Program-made: the position numbers and the translations under genes | Origin: Palsa-851 sp035534435 | Lineage (GTDB): Bacteria; Chloroflexota; Dormibacteria; Aeolococcales; Aeolococcaceae | DNA length: 64,000 nucleotides | Assembly (NCBI GenBank): GCA_035534435.1 | Contig: DATLRX010000033.1 | Span: 62,001-126,000 of the forward strand | Reading direction: 5' to 3' | Shown here: piece by piece, positions 8,366 through 16,799 of the stretch | Position numbering within the stretch: the stretch's first letter is position 1 | Layout: each line of letters begins with the position of its first letter | The notes under the pieces: generated by a model | Seen by the model: only the letters and a program-made list of their open reading frames with translations | Database searches by the model: none | What the model was told of the DNA's origin: nothing

Positions 8366-9909
8366 GGGAGGCGCGCGGCCATGTCGGAACGCACCCACAC
8401 CGTGTCCGGATAACTCTGGAACTCGTTCACGTATTGGACGCCGTCGAGGAGCCTCGCGATCTCGGGGTACTGCTGCAACGAGTCCTCCGCCGTCACGATG
8501 ACAACGGGGCGGGCGTTCGCGACCGCCTCCTCCGCGGGACCGTTGAACCCGAGCAGCACCTCGTCGTTGTAGATGGGCGGTGTCGGCAAAACAACCTGGA
8601 GATCCGCGAGCGCGTACACCCACGCATCCGATGACCAGATCACCGCAGTCGCGCCGCGCAACCCGTGCTGTGTCAGCCAGTCGACGACGTCGGTGTCGCC
8701 CTCGACGCGCGCGTCGAAGTTGTTGCCCCACGCCGTCCAGCCGTTCGAGCTGAGGGCCGCCTGCACGGCGCCGCCGTAGTACTGGCTGAGCGTATGGGTC
8801 GCCCCGGGCGCGAGCGTGACGAGCGGCAGCCAGTCGAGCCCCGCCACGGAGGCCATGAGCGAGGCGATGAGGACCCCCGCGAGCTGCGGCGCAACGTCCG
8901 CAACCGGTCGCCAGCCGCCGTTTCGGAGTCTCGCCGGCACCGGCATCGAGATCCCTGCAACCAGGAGCGCGAGCGGCGCAACGGCGGGAGCCAGGAAGTG
9001 CGGGAAGGGCTGCCCGGCGACGGCCGTGACAAGAAGGGTCGCGCCCGACCAGAGCAACAGCACCCAGTCGAGGCGTTCGCGGTTCCGGGCGAGGTAGGCG
9101 CCCACCGCGATGAGGAGCGTGGCGAAGGCCGCAAGTCCGAAATGCGCAAGGACGCCACCCGCCGATGACGGCAGCACCTTCTGCGTGTACCCGACGTAGA
9201 AACCCGCCAGAGCGAAGACAACGTTGCTCAAGCCCGCGCTGATGATCGCGACCGCCAACCACGCGACGGTGATCAGCGTGACCGTCCCGAGAAAGATGAA
9301 CGCGTCGCGACGCAACAGCTTCGGCGCGATCAGCATCGCGAGGAAGAACGCCGCGGTCTCCGCGATCGCGGTCTGCTGGTACGCGATCGCGGCGGCCACG
9401 AGCGCGCCGACGAGCACCGGCCAGCGCGGGACGCGCCGTAGGGGCGGGGTGGCATCGCCGCGCCGGATATGCACCAGGACGATCGCCCCGGCCCAGGTGA
9501 GCGGCGCGATCATCAAGCTCTCCGGGATAGCCAGCTCGGCGTCGAGGATCGGCACCCCGAGCACCACCGCCGCGATGACCCCCGCGAGCACCGCCCGGCC
9601 TGGCGAATAGAGGCGTTCGGCGGCCCACACGATGGCGCCGACCGCGAGCAGCCCGGTGATCATCGTGAGGACGTGCAAGCCGGCCTCGCTGGACCCCAGC
9701 AGCTTCACCTCGCCCGCGATCGTCCAGAGCATCAACGGCGGTTTGTTGTTCCAGGTCTCCGAGTAGAGGACCTTGCCGTTGAGCAGTGAGCGAGCGACGT
9801 TCACGTAGCCGGCCTCATCCGTGTACCAGTGAGGCTCCATCAGCGACGGCAGTCGGAGCACGGCGAGGGTGACCAACCCGGGCACCGCCGTCCTGGGCAC
9901 GCGGATCAC
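8362..9909 (-). CDS. Family 39-type membrane glycosyltransferase (ArnT/PMT-like)
   Basis: 515 residues from a GTG at 9909 that shares one base with the upstream TAG. The N-terminal helix is followed by WYTDEAGYVNVARSLLNG and NNKPPLMLW, the acidic loop and KPPL motif of GT39/GT83 lipid-phospho-sugar transferases. About eleven transmembrane helices follow, then a soluble C-terminal region of roughly 130 residues (GWTAWGNNFDARVEGDTDVV onward), as in ArnT-like enzymes. It should transfer a sugar from a polyprenyl-phosphate carrier to an acceptor outside the cell. It sits between a GT2 synthase and a second GT-C protein, which fits a polyprenyl-phosphate-sugar route. Confidence 0.85.
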   Translation of the reverse strand: MIRVPRTAVPGLVTLAVLRLPSLMEPHWYTDEAGYVNVARSLLNGKVLYSETWNNKPPLMLWTIAGEVKLLGSSEAGLHVLTMITGLLAVGAIVWAAERLYSPGRAVLAGVIAAVVLGVPILDAELAIPESLMIAPLTWAGAIVLVHIRRGDATPPLRRVPRWPVLVGALVAAAIAYQQTAIAETAAFFLAMLIAPKLLRRDAFIFLGTVTLITVAWLAVAIISAGLSNVVFALAGFYVGYTQKVLPSSAGGVLAHFGLAAFATLLIAVGAYLARNRERLDWVLLLWSGATLLVTAVAGQPFPHFLAPAVAPLALLVAGISMPVPARLRNGGWRPVADVAPQLAGVLIASLMASVAGLDWLPLVTLAPGATHTLSQYYGGAVQAALSSNGWTAWGNNFDARVEGDTDVVDWLTQHGLRGATAVIWSSDAWVYALADLQVVLPTPPIYNDEVLLGFNGPAEEAVANARPVVIVTAEDSLQQYPEIARLLDGVQYVNEFQSYPDTVWVRSDMAARLP

Positions 9910-10652
9910 TACGAGCGCTCCCGGCGGATGCCCTCCGGTCGCCAGTGCACCGCAAGCCAGATCCGCAACCGGATGACATCGCGCATCGCGCGAGCGACGG
10001 GGATGAGTCGGCCGCCCGAGCGCACGCCCGCGAGCCTCGGCAGGTGCTCGACCTGCGTTTGCACGACCCTGAAACCGAGTCGATGCGCCTTGAAGAACAT
10101 CTCGGGGTTGAACACGGCCGAACGCGCCTGGATCGGCGTCACGCCGTTCCAGACCTCGCGGGTGAACACCTTGAGGCCGCAGTCGAAATCGCGCTCACGG
10201 ATCCCGAAGGACAGCCGGACGACGCGGTTGTACACGCCGCTCACGAACGATCGGTACCAGGGATCGGCGCGGCGTTTGCGGATCCCCGCGACGAAATCCG
10301 CCGTGTCCAGCCTCGCGATGATGCGTCCGAGATCGGTGGGATCGAACTGCCCGTCTCCGTCCATGAACGCGAGCACCCTGCCGCGCGATGCGCGCAGCCC
10401 GTCGCAGACGGTGACGGCGTACCCGCGCTGCTGTTTGTGGGACACCACGGTCAGGTTGCTCGCATCGTCGCCCATCGCCGTGCGTGCGGCGGCAACCGTG
10501 TCGTCGTTGCTGGCGTCGTCCACGAGCACGATCTCGTAGGTCCTTCCGCCTTCGGACAGGACCTGCATCACGTCCTGCAGGACGCGATGAATGTTCTCGG
10601 CCTCGTTATGGGCCGGAATGGTGAGACTGACGTCCACCTCGGGTAGCGCCAC
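9909..10652 (-). CDS. Family 2 glycosyltransferase, polyprenyl-phosphate sugar synthase type
   Basis: 247 residues from a GTG at 10652. GT-A motifs are intact: LTIPAHNEAENI, VLVDDASNDDT, and the DxD-like AFMDGDGQFDP, then DFDCGLKVFTREVW in the acceptor-binding region. There is no C-terminal membrane anchor, so it resembles single-domain dolichyl/polyprenyl-phosphate mannose or glucose synthases rather than DPMS-GtrA fusions. It likely charges undecaprenyl phosphate with a sugar on the inner membrane face, supplying the two membrane transferases encoded downstream. It lies 5 bp after sqdB, in the same operon. Confidence 0.88.
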   Translation of the reverse strand: MALPEVDVSLTIPAHNEAENIHRVLQDVMQVLSEGGRTYEIVLVDDASNDDTVAAARTAMGDDASNLTVVSHKQQRGYAVTVCDGLRASRGRVLAFMDGDGQFDPTDLGRIIARLDTADFVAGIRKRRADPWYRSFVSGVYNRVVRLSFGIRERDFDCGLKVFTREVWNGVTPIQARSAVFNPEMFFKAHRLGFRVVQTQVEHLPRLAGVRSGGRLIPVARAMRDVIRLRIWLAVHWRPEGIRRERS

Positions 10653-10657
10653 CGGCG

Positions 10658-11881
10658 CTACGCCACCGTCTCCGCTGGAGCCGCGACCTGTGCCTTGCCG
10701 GTCGCCGCACGTGCCTGACCGGTCACCCAGTCGACGTCGGACACACCGATGTGCGCGAGATCGACCCGGTCGAGGTGCTCCTCGACACGCCTGATCACCG
10801 AGTCGATCAGGGTGCTGCGCAGCTGGTGCGGCTTGAGACCGAGGTCGACGAGCAGCTGATGCTTCGCGTTGTAGAAGTGCGTGTCCTTCTCGAAGCGCGG
10901 GTTCGGAAGATGCTCGATGGTGGTCGCACCGCCGTGGGCGGCGCGCGCGTCGCGCACGAGCTCGGCGAGCTGCAGCACCGAGAACTGCTCAGTGAACTGA
11001 TTGAAGACCCTGAACTCACCCCTCTGCGCAGGATGCTCGATGCTCAACTGCACGCACGCCATAGTGTCGCGGATGTCGAGGAATCCGCGGGTCTGGCCGC
11101 CACTGCCGTACACCGTCAGCGGCTTCCCGATCGCGGACTGGACGAGGAAGCGGTTGAGCACGGTGCCCCAGATGCCGTCGTAGTCGAATCGGGTCGCGAG
11201 GTCGGGATGGAGATCCGTCTGCTCTGTCGAGCAGCCGTACACGACGCCCTGGTTGAGATCTGTCGCGCGCAATCCCCACGCCCGGCAGACGAAATGGATG
11301 TTGTGGCTGTCGTGCACTTTGGACAGGTGGTAGAAGCTCCCGGGAACCTTGGGGAACGGCAGCGTGTCCGACCTGCCGTTGTGCTCGATGGTGATGTACC
11401 CCTCTTCGATGTCGATGTTCGGGGTCCCGTACTCGCCCATCGTGCCGAGCTTCACCAGATGACAGTCCGGCGCATACTCGTGAATCGCGAAGAGCAGGTT
11501 GAGTGTGCCGGCCACGTTGTTGAGCTGCGTCATCACCGCGTGCTCCCGGTCGATCATCGAGAACGGCGCCGAACGCTGTTCCGCGAAATGCACGACCGCC
11601 TCGGGCTTGGTGGAGGCGATCAGCTCCGTGAGCGCCTCGGCGTCGGTGAGATCGACGTTGCGCCACTCGATGTCGCCCTTGCCCTCCTCACGCCAGCGCT
11701 CCACCCGGCGCTCCATTGTCGAGATGGGGATCAGCGACGACGTTCCGCATTCGAGATCCCACCGGCGGCGGACGAAGTTGTCGACAGCGATGACCTTGTA
11801 TCCCTCGCTGGACAGGTGCATAGCCTGGGGCCACCCGAGGTAGCCATCCCCGCCGAGCACGATCACCGTTCTGTCACGCAT
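10658..11881 (-). CDS. sqdB: UDP-sulfoquinovose synthase
   Basis: 407 residues, ATG start, preceded by AGGAG. The enzyme converts UDP-glucose and sulfite to UDP-sulfoquinovose. The diagnostic SQD1/SqdB motifs are present: Rossmann GGDGYLGWPQAMHLS, RSAPFSM, the sulfite/UDP-glucose segment TMGEYGTPNIDIEEG, catalytic FYHLSKVHDSHN (YxxxK) and the C-terminal NPRFEKDTHFYNAKH. Length is normal for the family. No SqdX/SqdD-type diacylglycerol sulfoquinovosyltransferase is encoded nearby. Instead the operon continues into polyprenyl-phosphate-type glycosyltransferases, so the product may feed a surface glycan rather than, or as well as, sulfolipid. The reaction assignment is strong; the end product is inferred. 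Confidence 0.93.
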   Translation of the reverse strand: MRDRTVIVLGGDGYLGWPQAMHLSSEGYKVIAVDNFVRRRWDLECGTSSLIPISTMERRVERWREEGKGDIEWRNVDLTDAEALTELIASTKPEAVVHFAEQRSAPFSMIDREHAVMTQLNNVAGTLNLLFAIHEYAPDCHLVKLGTMGEYGTPNIDIEEGYITIEHNGRSDTLPFPKVPGSFYHLSKVHDSHNIHFVCRAWGLRATDLNQGVVYGCSTEQTDLHPDLATRFDYDGIWGTVLNRFLVQSAIGKPLTVYGSGGQTRGFLDIRDTMACVQLSIEHPAQRGEFRVFNQFTEQFSVLQLAELVRDARAAHGGATTIEHLPNPRFEKDTHFYNAKHQLLVDLGLKPHQLRSTLIDSVIRRVEEHLDRVDLAHIGVSDVDWVTGQARAATGKAQVAAPAETVA

Positions 11882-12029
11882 GCAAAAAGCTCCTGAGACT
11901 GTTCATACCCTGCGACCTTCGTAAAGAAGACCTTTCTAGGGGGTTATCAACTCGGATTATGTCAATACGGTGCCCCCGGTGGCCATTTCGGGGACCCGGA
12001 GGGGGTCAAAAGAGTGACAATGTCCATTC
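11882..12029. promoter_or_regulatory. Divergent AT-rich promoter region between sqdB and the flippase-like gene
   Basis: 148 bp between divergent starts, much more AT-rich than its surroundings at about 11920-11975. On the minus strand TTGACA occurs near 11961, with further TTGATA and TAGAAA-like elements between it and the sqdB AGGAG. No single -35/-10 pair has ideal spacing, so I mark the region rather than one promoter. On the plus strand GGAGGGGGTC lies upstream of the GTG at 12030. I see no known operator or riboswitch. Confidence 0.45.
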
Positions 12030-13061
12030 GTGTCGGTCTCCGGTCCCGCTCGCCGCGGGCGTCTGATCCGCGCGGCGATCACCAGTGTCGTCACAGTTCT
12101 GGTGCTCGTCCTTGTGTGGCGGCTGCTCGGTCACGGAGTGACCTGGCATAGCGTCGACCTGTCGGTAGGGTCCGTTCTTCTGGCCGCCTTCGGCGCCGCA
12201 TGCTTCCTCGTGGGACGCGCGTGGCGATTTGGAGCGCTGCTCTCGAGGCGTGACGGCAGCTCGCGAGAGCTGCTGGGCGCCACGGCCGCGTCGTGGGGAG
12301 CAGGGCTGCTGCTGCCCGGTCCATCGGCGGATGTCACGTTCGTCGCCCTGGCCCGTACTCGCTTTGCAGTCGGTGTCGCGCGTGGGTCCGGCAGCGCCGT
12401 CGTGGCGCGAATCCTCGATGCGGTGAGCCTTGCGCTCATCGCCGTCGTCGCGTCGTTCTTCACGGCGTACCACGAGCCGCCGCCGGTGCTGCTCCTGGCT
12501 GCCTGCGTGTTCGCCGCCGGGGTCGGCGTGCTCCTCGCGATGATCATCCCCGGGCCCCGGACGGTGATCACCCGGGTCGCGGGCCGCGTGCCGAAGCTTG
12601 CCGGCCTGGCGGCGCGTGCCGAAGCCGAGCTCGACGAGCTCAACAGCCGCGCCCGCTGGGCGAATCTCCTCGGCAGCACCGCCTTCTGCCGCGTCGCGAC
12701 GGTCATCCAGTACACCGCCCTCATGCACATGGTCGGCATCAACCTGGGAGTTGCGCAGACCTGGTTCGTCCTCTCGATCCGGACGCTGCTGCTCACGATC
12801 CCGATCCAGGGGATCGCGGGGATCGGGACCGGCCAGGCATGGTGGGCCGGCGCACTCGTCTTCGAGGGCGTCCCCGCCGAGCTGGCGGTGAGCGCCGGTC
12901 TCACGCTCCAGGCGATCGACCTCGCCGTCTCGCTCCCGGTTGCGGGCCTCGGCAGCACGCTGCTGTTCCGCCGCAGCAAGCCCACCGAGCCCGAGACGCC
13001 GCCGGTGGACGTGGTGGGATCCTCCACGCCGCCGACGCGCGAGCCCATCCACGCCGGTTGA
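12030..13061 (+). CDS. Lysylphosphatidylglycerol synthase-type flippase-like membrane protein (UPF0104)
   Basis: 343 residues from a GTG at 12030, with about eight transmembrane helices and no cytoplasmic catalytic domain. The family segments are recognisable: FLVGRAWRFGALL, ATAASWGAGLLLPGPSADV, and the C-terminal IQGIAGIGTGQAWWAGAL with its Gly-rich loop. These match the YbhN/AglD/MprF-TM superfamily, several members of which are associated with polyprenyl-linked glycan assembly. The gene diverges from the sqdB operon, which suggests a role in moving or modifying lipid-linked intermediates; this is inference. The last 30 residues are a Pro/Thr-rich tail. Confidence 0.75.
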   Translation: MSVSGPARRGRLIRAAITSVVTVLVLVLVWRLLGHGVTWHSVDLSVGSVLLAAFGAACFLVGRAWRFGALLSRRDGSSRELLGATAASWGAGLLLPGPSADVTFVALARTRFAVGVARGSGSAVVARILDAVSLALIAVVASFFTAYHEPPPVLLLAACVFAAGVGVLLAMIIPGPRTVITRVAGRVPKLAGLAARAEAELDELNSRARWANLLGSTAFCRVATVIQYTALMHMVGINLGVAQTWFVLSIRTLLLTIPIQGIAGIGTGQAWWAGALVFEGVPAELAVSAGLTLQAIDLAVSLPVAGLGSTLLFRRSKPTEPETPPVDVVGSSTPPTREPIHAG

Positions 13062-13110
13062 CGGTTGACCCGGCGGGCTCAGTTGCACCCGTAGGGCGCG
13101 AGCGACCGGC

Positions 13111-14076
13111 TCAGTTGCCGATGTGGTCCGCCGGTACCGCGCCCATCCTGCCGGCCTGATAGTCGGCAAGCGCCTGTGCGATCTCCGCATGCGTGTTCAT
13201 CACGAAGGGACCGTAGTGGGCCACGGGCTCGCGGATCGGGCGGCCACCGAGGATGAGGAGGTCGAGGTTTGGATGGCGGCTTTCCTGGTGGGTCCCGGCC
13301 GTGGCGACGATGACGTCGCCCGCACCCAGCGCGGCGAGCTGGCCCGTCTGGAACGGGCGCTGCTCCTTGCCGACGGTGCCGCTCCCGGCAAGCACGTAGA
13401 TGAGGGCGTTGAAATCCCGCGGCCAGGGCAGCACGAGACGTGCCCCGGGGCTCACCGTCACGTGGGCCAGCGAGATCGGGGTGTAGGTCATGCCCGGGCC
13501 CTTGTGGCCGGCGACATCGCCGGCGATGACTCGCAGCAACGCGCCGCCGTCGTACGAGCTGAGGAGAGCGACGTTGCCGGCGCGGATGTCCTGGTAGCGG
13601 GCGGGCACCCATTTCTGCGCCGCCGGCAGGTTCACCCACAGCTGAAACCCGTGGAAGAGGCCTCCGCTGGCGATGAGCTCCTCGGGTGGACGCTCGATGT
13701 GCAGGATGCCGGCGCCCGCCGTCATCCACTGCGTGTCGCCGTTGGTGATCAAGCCACCGCCGCCGTTGGAATCCTGATGCTGGAAGGTCCCGTCGATCAT
13801 GTAGGTGACCGTCTCGAAGCCACGATGCGGGTGCCAGGGCGTTCCCTTCGGCTCACCCGGCGCGTACTCGACCTCACCCATCTGGTCCATGTGGATGAAG
13901 GGGTCGATGAGCGCAGGGTCGGTGCCGGCAAACGCGCGGCGCACGGGAAACCCCTCGCCCTCGAAGCCGTGCGGCGCAGTGGCGACGCTGATCACGGGAC
14001 GGATCGTGGATGCGGCGGCGTCCGGCTGCGGGATGTGCGGGAGCGCGGTGATGTCGGCGACGGTTACGGCAGGCAT
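13111..14076 (-). CDS. Pirin family bicupin protein
   Basis: 321 residues. The N-terminal cupin has the pirin metal-binding motifs HPHRGFETVTYMIDG (two His), FQHQDSNG (His) and WMTAGAGILHIERP (final Glu region), and a C-terminal cupin follows. Bacterial pirins include quercetin 2,3-dioxygenases and redox-related regulators. Activity here is not predictable beyond a likely Fe-binding cupin. It is preceded at 12 bp by a VOC metalloenzyme gene on the same strand, so the two are probably co-transcribed and may act on related aromatic or oxidised substrates. Confidence 0.9.
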   Translation of the reverse strand: MPAVTVADITALPHIPQPDAAASTIRPVISVATAPHGFEGEGFPVRRAFAGTDPALIDPFIHMDQMGEVEYAPGEPKGTPWHPHRGFETVTYMIDGTFQHQDSNGGGGLITNGDTQWMTAGAGILHIERPPEELIASGGLFHGFQLWVNLPAAQKWVPARYQDIRAGNVALLSSYDGGALLRVIAGDVAGHKGPGMTYTPISLAHVTVSPGARLVLPWPRDFNALIYVLAGSGTVGKEQRPFQTGQLAALGAGDVIVATAGTHQESRHPNLDLLILGGRPIREPVAHYGPFVMNTHAEIAQALADYQAGRMGAVPADHIGN

Positions 14077-14088
14077 GCAGGTTGTTCC

Positions 14089-14547
14089 TTAGAGGGCCAG
14101 CGCCTTGACGGGCGCCATGATGTTGTCGAGGTCCCAGCTCACCCCGGGCACGTCGATGTACAGCTCGATCTCGTTGCCGTCCGGGTCCTGGATGTAGAGG
14201 CTGTGCGTGACCGTGTGGTCGCTCGCGCCGACGACACGCACCCCGGCCTCCTCGATGCGACGCGCCGCGGCGCGCAGCTCGTCGTCACTGTCACCAACCT
14301 TCAGACCGAAGTGATACAGACCGACGTGGCGGCCCGCAGGCAGGGGTTTCGCGTCCTCCCCGACCTCGATCAACAGCAACTCGTGATGCGTGCGGCCACT
14401 GCTGAACAGGGCCACGGGCAAGCGCCCCAGTGACATTGACTCAGCGGGCTTGAGCTGCTTCCAGCCGAGGACGTCGCCGTAGAACGCTGCCGACCGCTCG
14501 ATGTTGTGAACGTACAGGACGATGTGCCCCAGCTCCTTGATCTCCAT
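14089..14547 (-). CDS. VOC family metalloenzyme (glyoxalase/extradiol dioxygenase-like)
   Basis: 152 residues from the ATG at 14547; a TTG two codons upstream is an alternative. It has two beta-alpha-beta-beta-beta modules. Candidate metal ligands are His in ELGHIVLYVHN, His in LYHFGLKV and Glu in DPDGNEIELYID, the usual H/E pattern. It resembles catechol 2,3-dioxygenase-like (CatE-type) VOC proteins, but substrate cannot be assigned. It is first of a two-gene unit with pirin. Confidence 0.82.
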   Translation of the reverse strand: MEIKELGHIVLYVHNIERSAAFYGDVLGWKQLKPAESMSLGRLPVALFSSGRTHHELLLIEVGEDAKPLPAGRHVGLYHFGLKVGDSDDELRAAARRIEEAGVRVVGASDHTVTHSLYIQDPDGNEIELYIDVPGVSWDLDNIMAPVKALAL

Positions 14548-14642
14548 GGACAAAGCTTACCCGGAGCGACCGGAGCCAAACGAGCGGGGTGCGTGCCCGG
14601 CGCGCAGATCACCGCTCGGAGCCGCTGCGCCACGATTGCCCG

Positions 14643-16070
14643 ATGCGCCTGCTCCGGCTGAGCCACCAGCGGATCATCGGGACCATCTACGTGGTCGCGA
14701 TGTTCATGACCATCATGGACGCGACAATCGTGTATGTCGCGCTGCCGGCGATCGCGCGCGGCTTCGATATCGGCGCCCCGGCGACGGACGGCGTCGTCGT
14801 CGGCTACCTGGTGAGCCTCGCGGTCTGGATCCCGGCCTCCGGCTGGGTCGGCGATCGTTTCGGCACCAAGCGCACGTTCGTCTTCGCGATCACGCTGTTC
14901 ACCGTCGCATCGGCACTCTGCGGCCTGTCGCAGTCGATCCTCGAGCTCGTGCTCTTCCGGGTGCTGCAGGGCGCCGGGGGCGGGATGCTCACGCCGACCG
15001 GAATGGCGATGCTCTACAGGGCGTTTCCCCCCGCCCAGCGCGCGCGGCTCGCTCGCATCCTCGTGATCCCGACCGTGATGGCGCCGGCCCTGGGACCGCT
15101 CGTGGGCGGCGCGCTGGTGGACAGCCTTTCGTGGCGCTGGGTGTTCTTCGTCAATGTGCCGATCGGGATCGCAGCGCTGGTGTTCAGCACTCTCAAGCTC
15201 ACCGAGCATCGGGCTCGCGCCGGCGAACGATTCGACCTGCCCGGGTTCCTCCTCGCAGCCTCCGGTTTCGGCCTCTTCCTCTACGCGCTGAGCGAGGCGG
15301 CGACCGATGGCTGGACCTCGCCGCTGATACTCACGACCGCGGCGGGCGGAGTCGCGCTCATCGCGGCGCTCATCTGGGTGGAGTTGCACGCCGAGCTCCC
15401 GTTGATCGACTTCCGGCTGCTCGGCAGCCGCCTCTTCGGGGTCCTGAACCTCTCGTCACTCTTCGGCGCCGCCGGGTTCCTCGGACTCCTGTTCGTGGCA
15501 CCGATCTGGCTCCAGTCCGGGAGAGGGCTCTCTGCGCTCGTATCCGGCTCGAGCACCGCGCCCGAGGCCCTCGGGGTGCTCGTGTCGTCCCAGCTGGTCG
15601 GACGCCTCTATCCGATCATCGGTCCGCGCCGCCTGGTGACAGGAGGGATGGCGTCGGTGACCATCACGACCTCGCTCCTGGCGCTGTTCATGAACGACCC
15701 GAGCCTCTGGCTCTTCCGCCTCGACATGTTCGCGGTCGGCATCGGGTGGGCCTTTGTCGTCATCCCCATGAACGCGGGCGCGTTCTCGCAGATCTCCCCC
15801 CGCGATACCGGTCGCGCCTCCGCGCTTTACAGCGCCCAACGTCAGCTGGCGGCTGCCCTCGGTGTCGCCACCCTGGCAGCGATCGTCGGCCTGCTGACCT
15901 CGAACGCCCCGCTCGCCGGCAATGTCACGGCCTTCCGGATCGCGTTCCTCGCCGCCGCGGCGCTCCCCCTGATCGGCGCGGTCATCGCCGTCTTCATCCG
16001 AGACCGCGACGCGGCCTCAACGATGCGCGCCAGAAGCGCCGAGGAGCGCCCAGCAGTCCCAGTGGCGTAG
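14643..16070 (+). CDS. MFS multidrug exporter, DHA2 (EmrB/QacA) type
   Basis: 475 residues from the ATG at 14643, chosen over an upstream in-frame ATG because the first helix begins a few residues later. About 14 transmembrane helices. Family motifs include MTIMDATIVYVALPAIARG (motif D1), GWVGDRFGTKRTFVF (motif A) and GGMLTPTGMAMLYRAFP, then motif C-like PALGPLVGGALVD. DHA2 transporters export drugs, dyes or metabolites by proton antiport. No adjacent TetR/MarR regulator is present, so the inducer and substrate are unknown. Confidence 0.9.
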   Translation: MRLLRLSHQRIIGTIYVVAMFMTIMDATIVYVALPAIARGFDIGAPATDGVVVGYLVSLAVWIPASGWVGDRFGTKRTFVFAITLFTVASALCGLSQSILELVLFRVLQGAGGGMLTPTGMAMLYRAFPPAQRARLARILVIPTVMAPALGPLVGGALVDSLSWRWVFFVNVPIGIAALVFSTLKLTEHRARAGERFDLPGFLLAASGFGLFLYALSEAATDGWTSPLILTTAAGGVALIAALIWVELHAELPLIDFRLLGSRLFGVLNLSSLFGAAGFLGLLFVAPIWLQSGRGLSALVSGSSTAPEALGVLVSSQLVGRLYPIIGPRRLVTGGMASVTITTSLLALFMNDPSLWLFRLDMFAVGIGWAFVVIPMNAGAFSQISPRDTGRASALYSAQRQLAAALGVATLAAIVGLLTSNAPLAGNVTAFRIAFLAAAALPLIGAVIAVFIRDRDAASTMRARSAEERPAVPVA

Positions 16071-16200
16071 GAGTGGCGAGCAACGTTCGGAAGCTTTGCG
16101 CGATCTGTAGTCGCCAGGAGCCGCGATCTTCTCCGGCCAGCCTTGGGAGGGTCAGGCGCCAGGAAAGAGTCGCGAGGAAGCGACGATTTCCGCAGGTCCG

Positions 16201-16368
16201 TTCCGGCCCAGGGGCCGCGGCGGATGCGCCAGATGGGCCGCCGAGATCAAGGAAGCAACAAGGCCGCGAGGGAGCGCACCTGGAGTGCGTGACCGAGTGC
16301 GCCGCCGGAGCTGACGCCGAGATCAGCGAGTCCGGCTGGATGCAGCCGCCGTGGCCCCTGGGCCGGAA
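16201..16368. repeat. Long inverted repeat enclosing ~114 nt; candidate structured RNA
   Basis: The 309-bp gap between two convergent genes (16071-16379) contains no plausible protein. It holds two 27-base arms, 16201-16227 and 16342-16368, that pair with 25 Watson-Crick pairs, one G-U pair and one mismatch (left arm begins TTCCGGCCCAGGGGCC). The enclosed 114 nt contain further small hairpins, for example GCGCAC/GTGCGT around 16273-16289 and CTGA/TCAG around 16311-16326. Upstream, GTCGC-GAGGAA-GCGAC near 16169-16184 forms another hairpin. A closed 168-nt stem with internal structure suggests a stable RNA, but I recognise no family. Orientation is unknown. Confidence 0.55.
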
Positions 16369-16379
16369 CTCCGCCTAGC

Positions 16380-16781
16380 TCAGTGGGAGCAGGACTTGGC
16401 TTCGCCGGCGGAGTCGGCAGTCTGGAAGGAATGCCCGCAACCGCAGGTTCGAACCGCGTTGGGGTTGTGGATGGTGAACCCACCGCCCATCAGCTCATCG
16501 ACGTAGTCGATCTCGGCGCCCTGCAGATACTGGGTGGAATACGCGTCCACGTAGACCTTGAGGCCAGCTTCCACGTCGACCACCAGGTCGTCTTCGCGCG
16601 GCGGGTTCTCGTCCAGCCCCATCCCGTAGGAGAAGCCGGAGCACCCGCCGGACTGGATGAAGACCCGCAGCCCGAGCGTGTGGTCGGCCGGCTGGTCGGC
16701 GATGAGGCCCTTGAGCTGCTCGCGGGCTGCGTCGGAGATCGTGACGGTCGACGGAGAACTAATTGCCATGGTGCTGTACAT
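16380..16781 (-). CDS. erpA: Iron-sulfur cluster insertion protein, A-type carrier (ErpA/HesB-like)
   Basis: 133 residues from the ATG at 16781; the ATG at 16769 is equally plausible and neither has a strong ribosome site. The A-type carrier signature is complete: the first Cys in SGGCSGFSYGM and the C-terminal pair in RTCGCGHSF. The spacing and the EIDYVDELMGGGFTIHNPNA segment are standard. A-type proteins accept Fe-S clusters from the scaffold machinery and pass them to target enzymes. The short tail ends with an extra Cys (KSCSH). No SUF or ISC genes are in the window. Confidence 0.93.
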   Translation of the reverse strand: MYSTMAISSPSTVTISDAAREQLKGLIADQPADHTLGLRVFIQSGGCSGFSYGMGLDENPPREDDLVVDVEAGLKVYVDAYSTQYLQGAEIDYVDELMGGGFTIHNPNAVRTCGCGHSFQTADSAGEAKSCSH

Positions 16782-16799
16782 GATACGTCAGAGCCGCGA

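Noticed and set aside
7130..9628. An 832-codon minus-strand open frame over the glycosyltransferase region
   Set aside because: Only its last 411 codons are hydrophobic and family-like; the first half is Arg/Gly/Pro-rich shadow of the GT39 gene in another frame. The real start is the GTG at 8365.
12006..13190. Long minus-strand open frame antisense to the flippase-like gene
   Set aside because: Composition is charged, Arg/Gln/Asp-rich shadow typical of antisense frames in GC-rich DNA. The plus-strand frame encodes a recognisable polytopic membrane protein.
16201..16368. A MITE interpretation of the 27-bp inverted repeats
   Set aside because: No target-site duplication flanks the arms and no second copy occurs in the window. 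It stays open until the genome is searched.
16071..16379. Assignment of the inverted-repeat region to RNase P, tmRNA, SRP RNA or 6S RNA
   Set aside because: None of the conserved blocks I know for these RNAs (for example the SRP tetraloop region or the tmRNA T-arm end) is present. Only the stem itself is certain.
16440..16460. A tRNA T-arm-like GGTTCGAA sequence
   Set aside because: It lies inside erpA at the codons for the CGCG motif, and no acceptor or anticodon arms can be formed around it.
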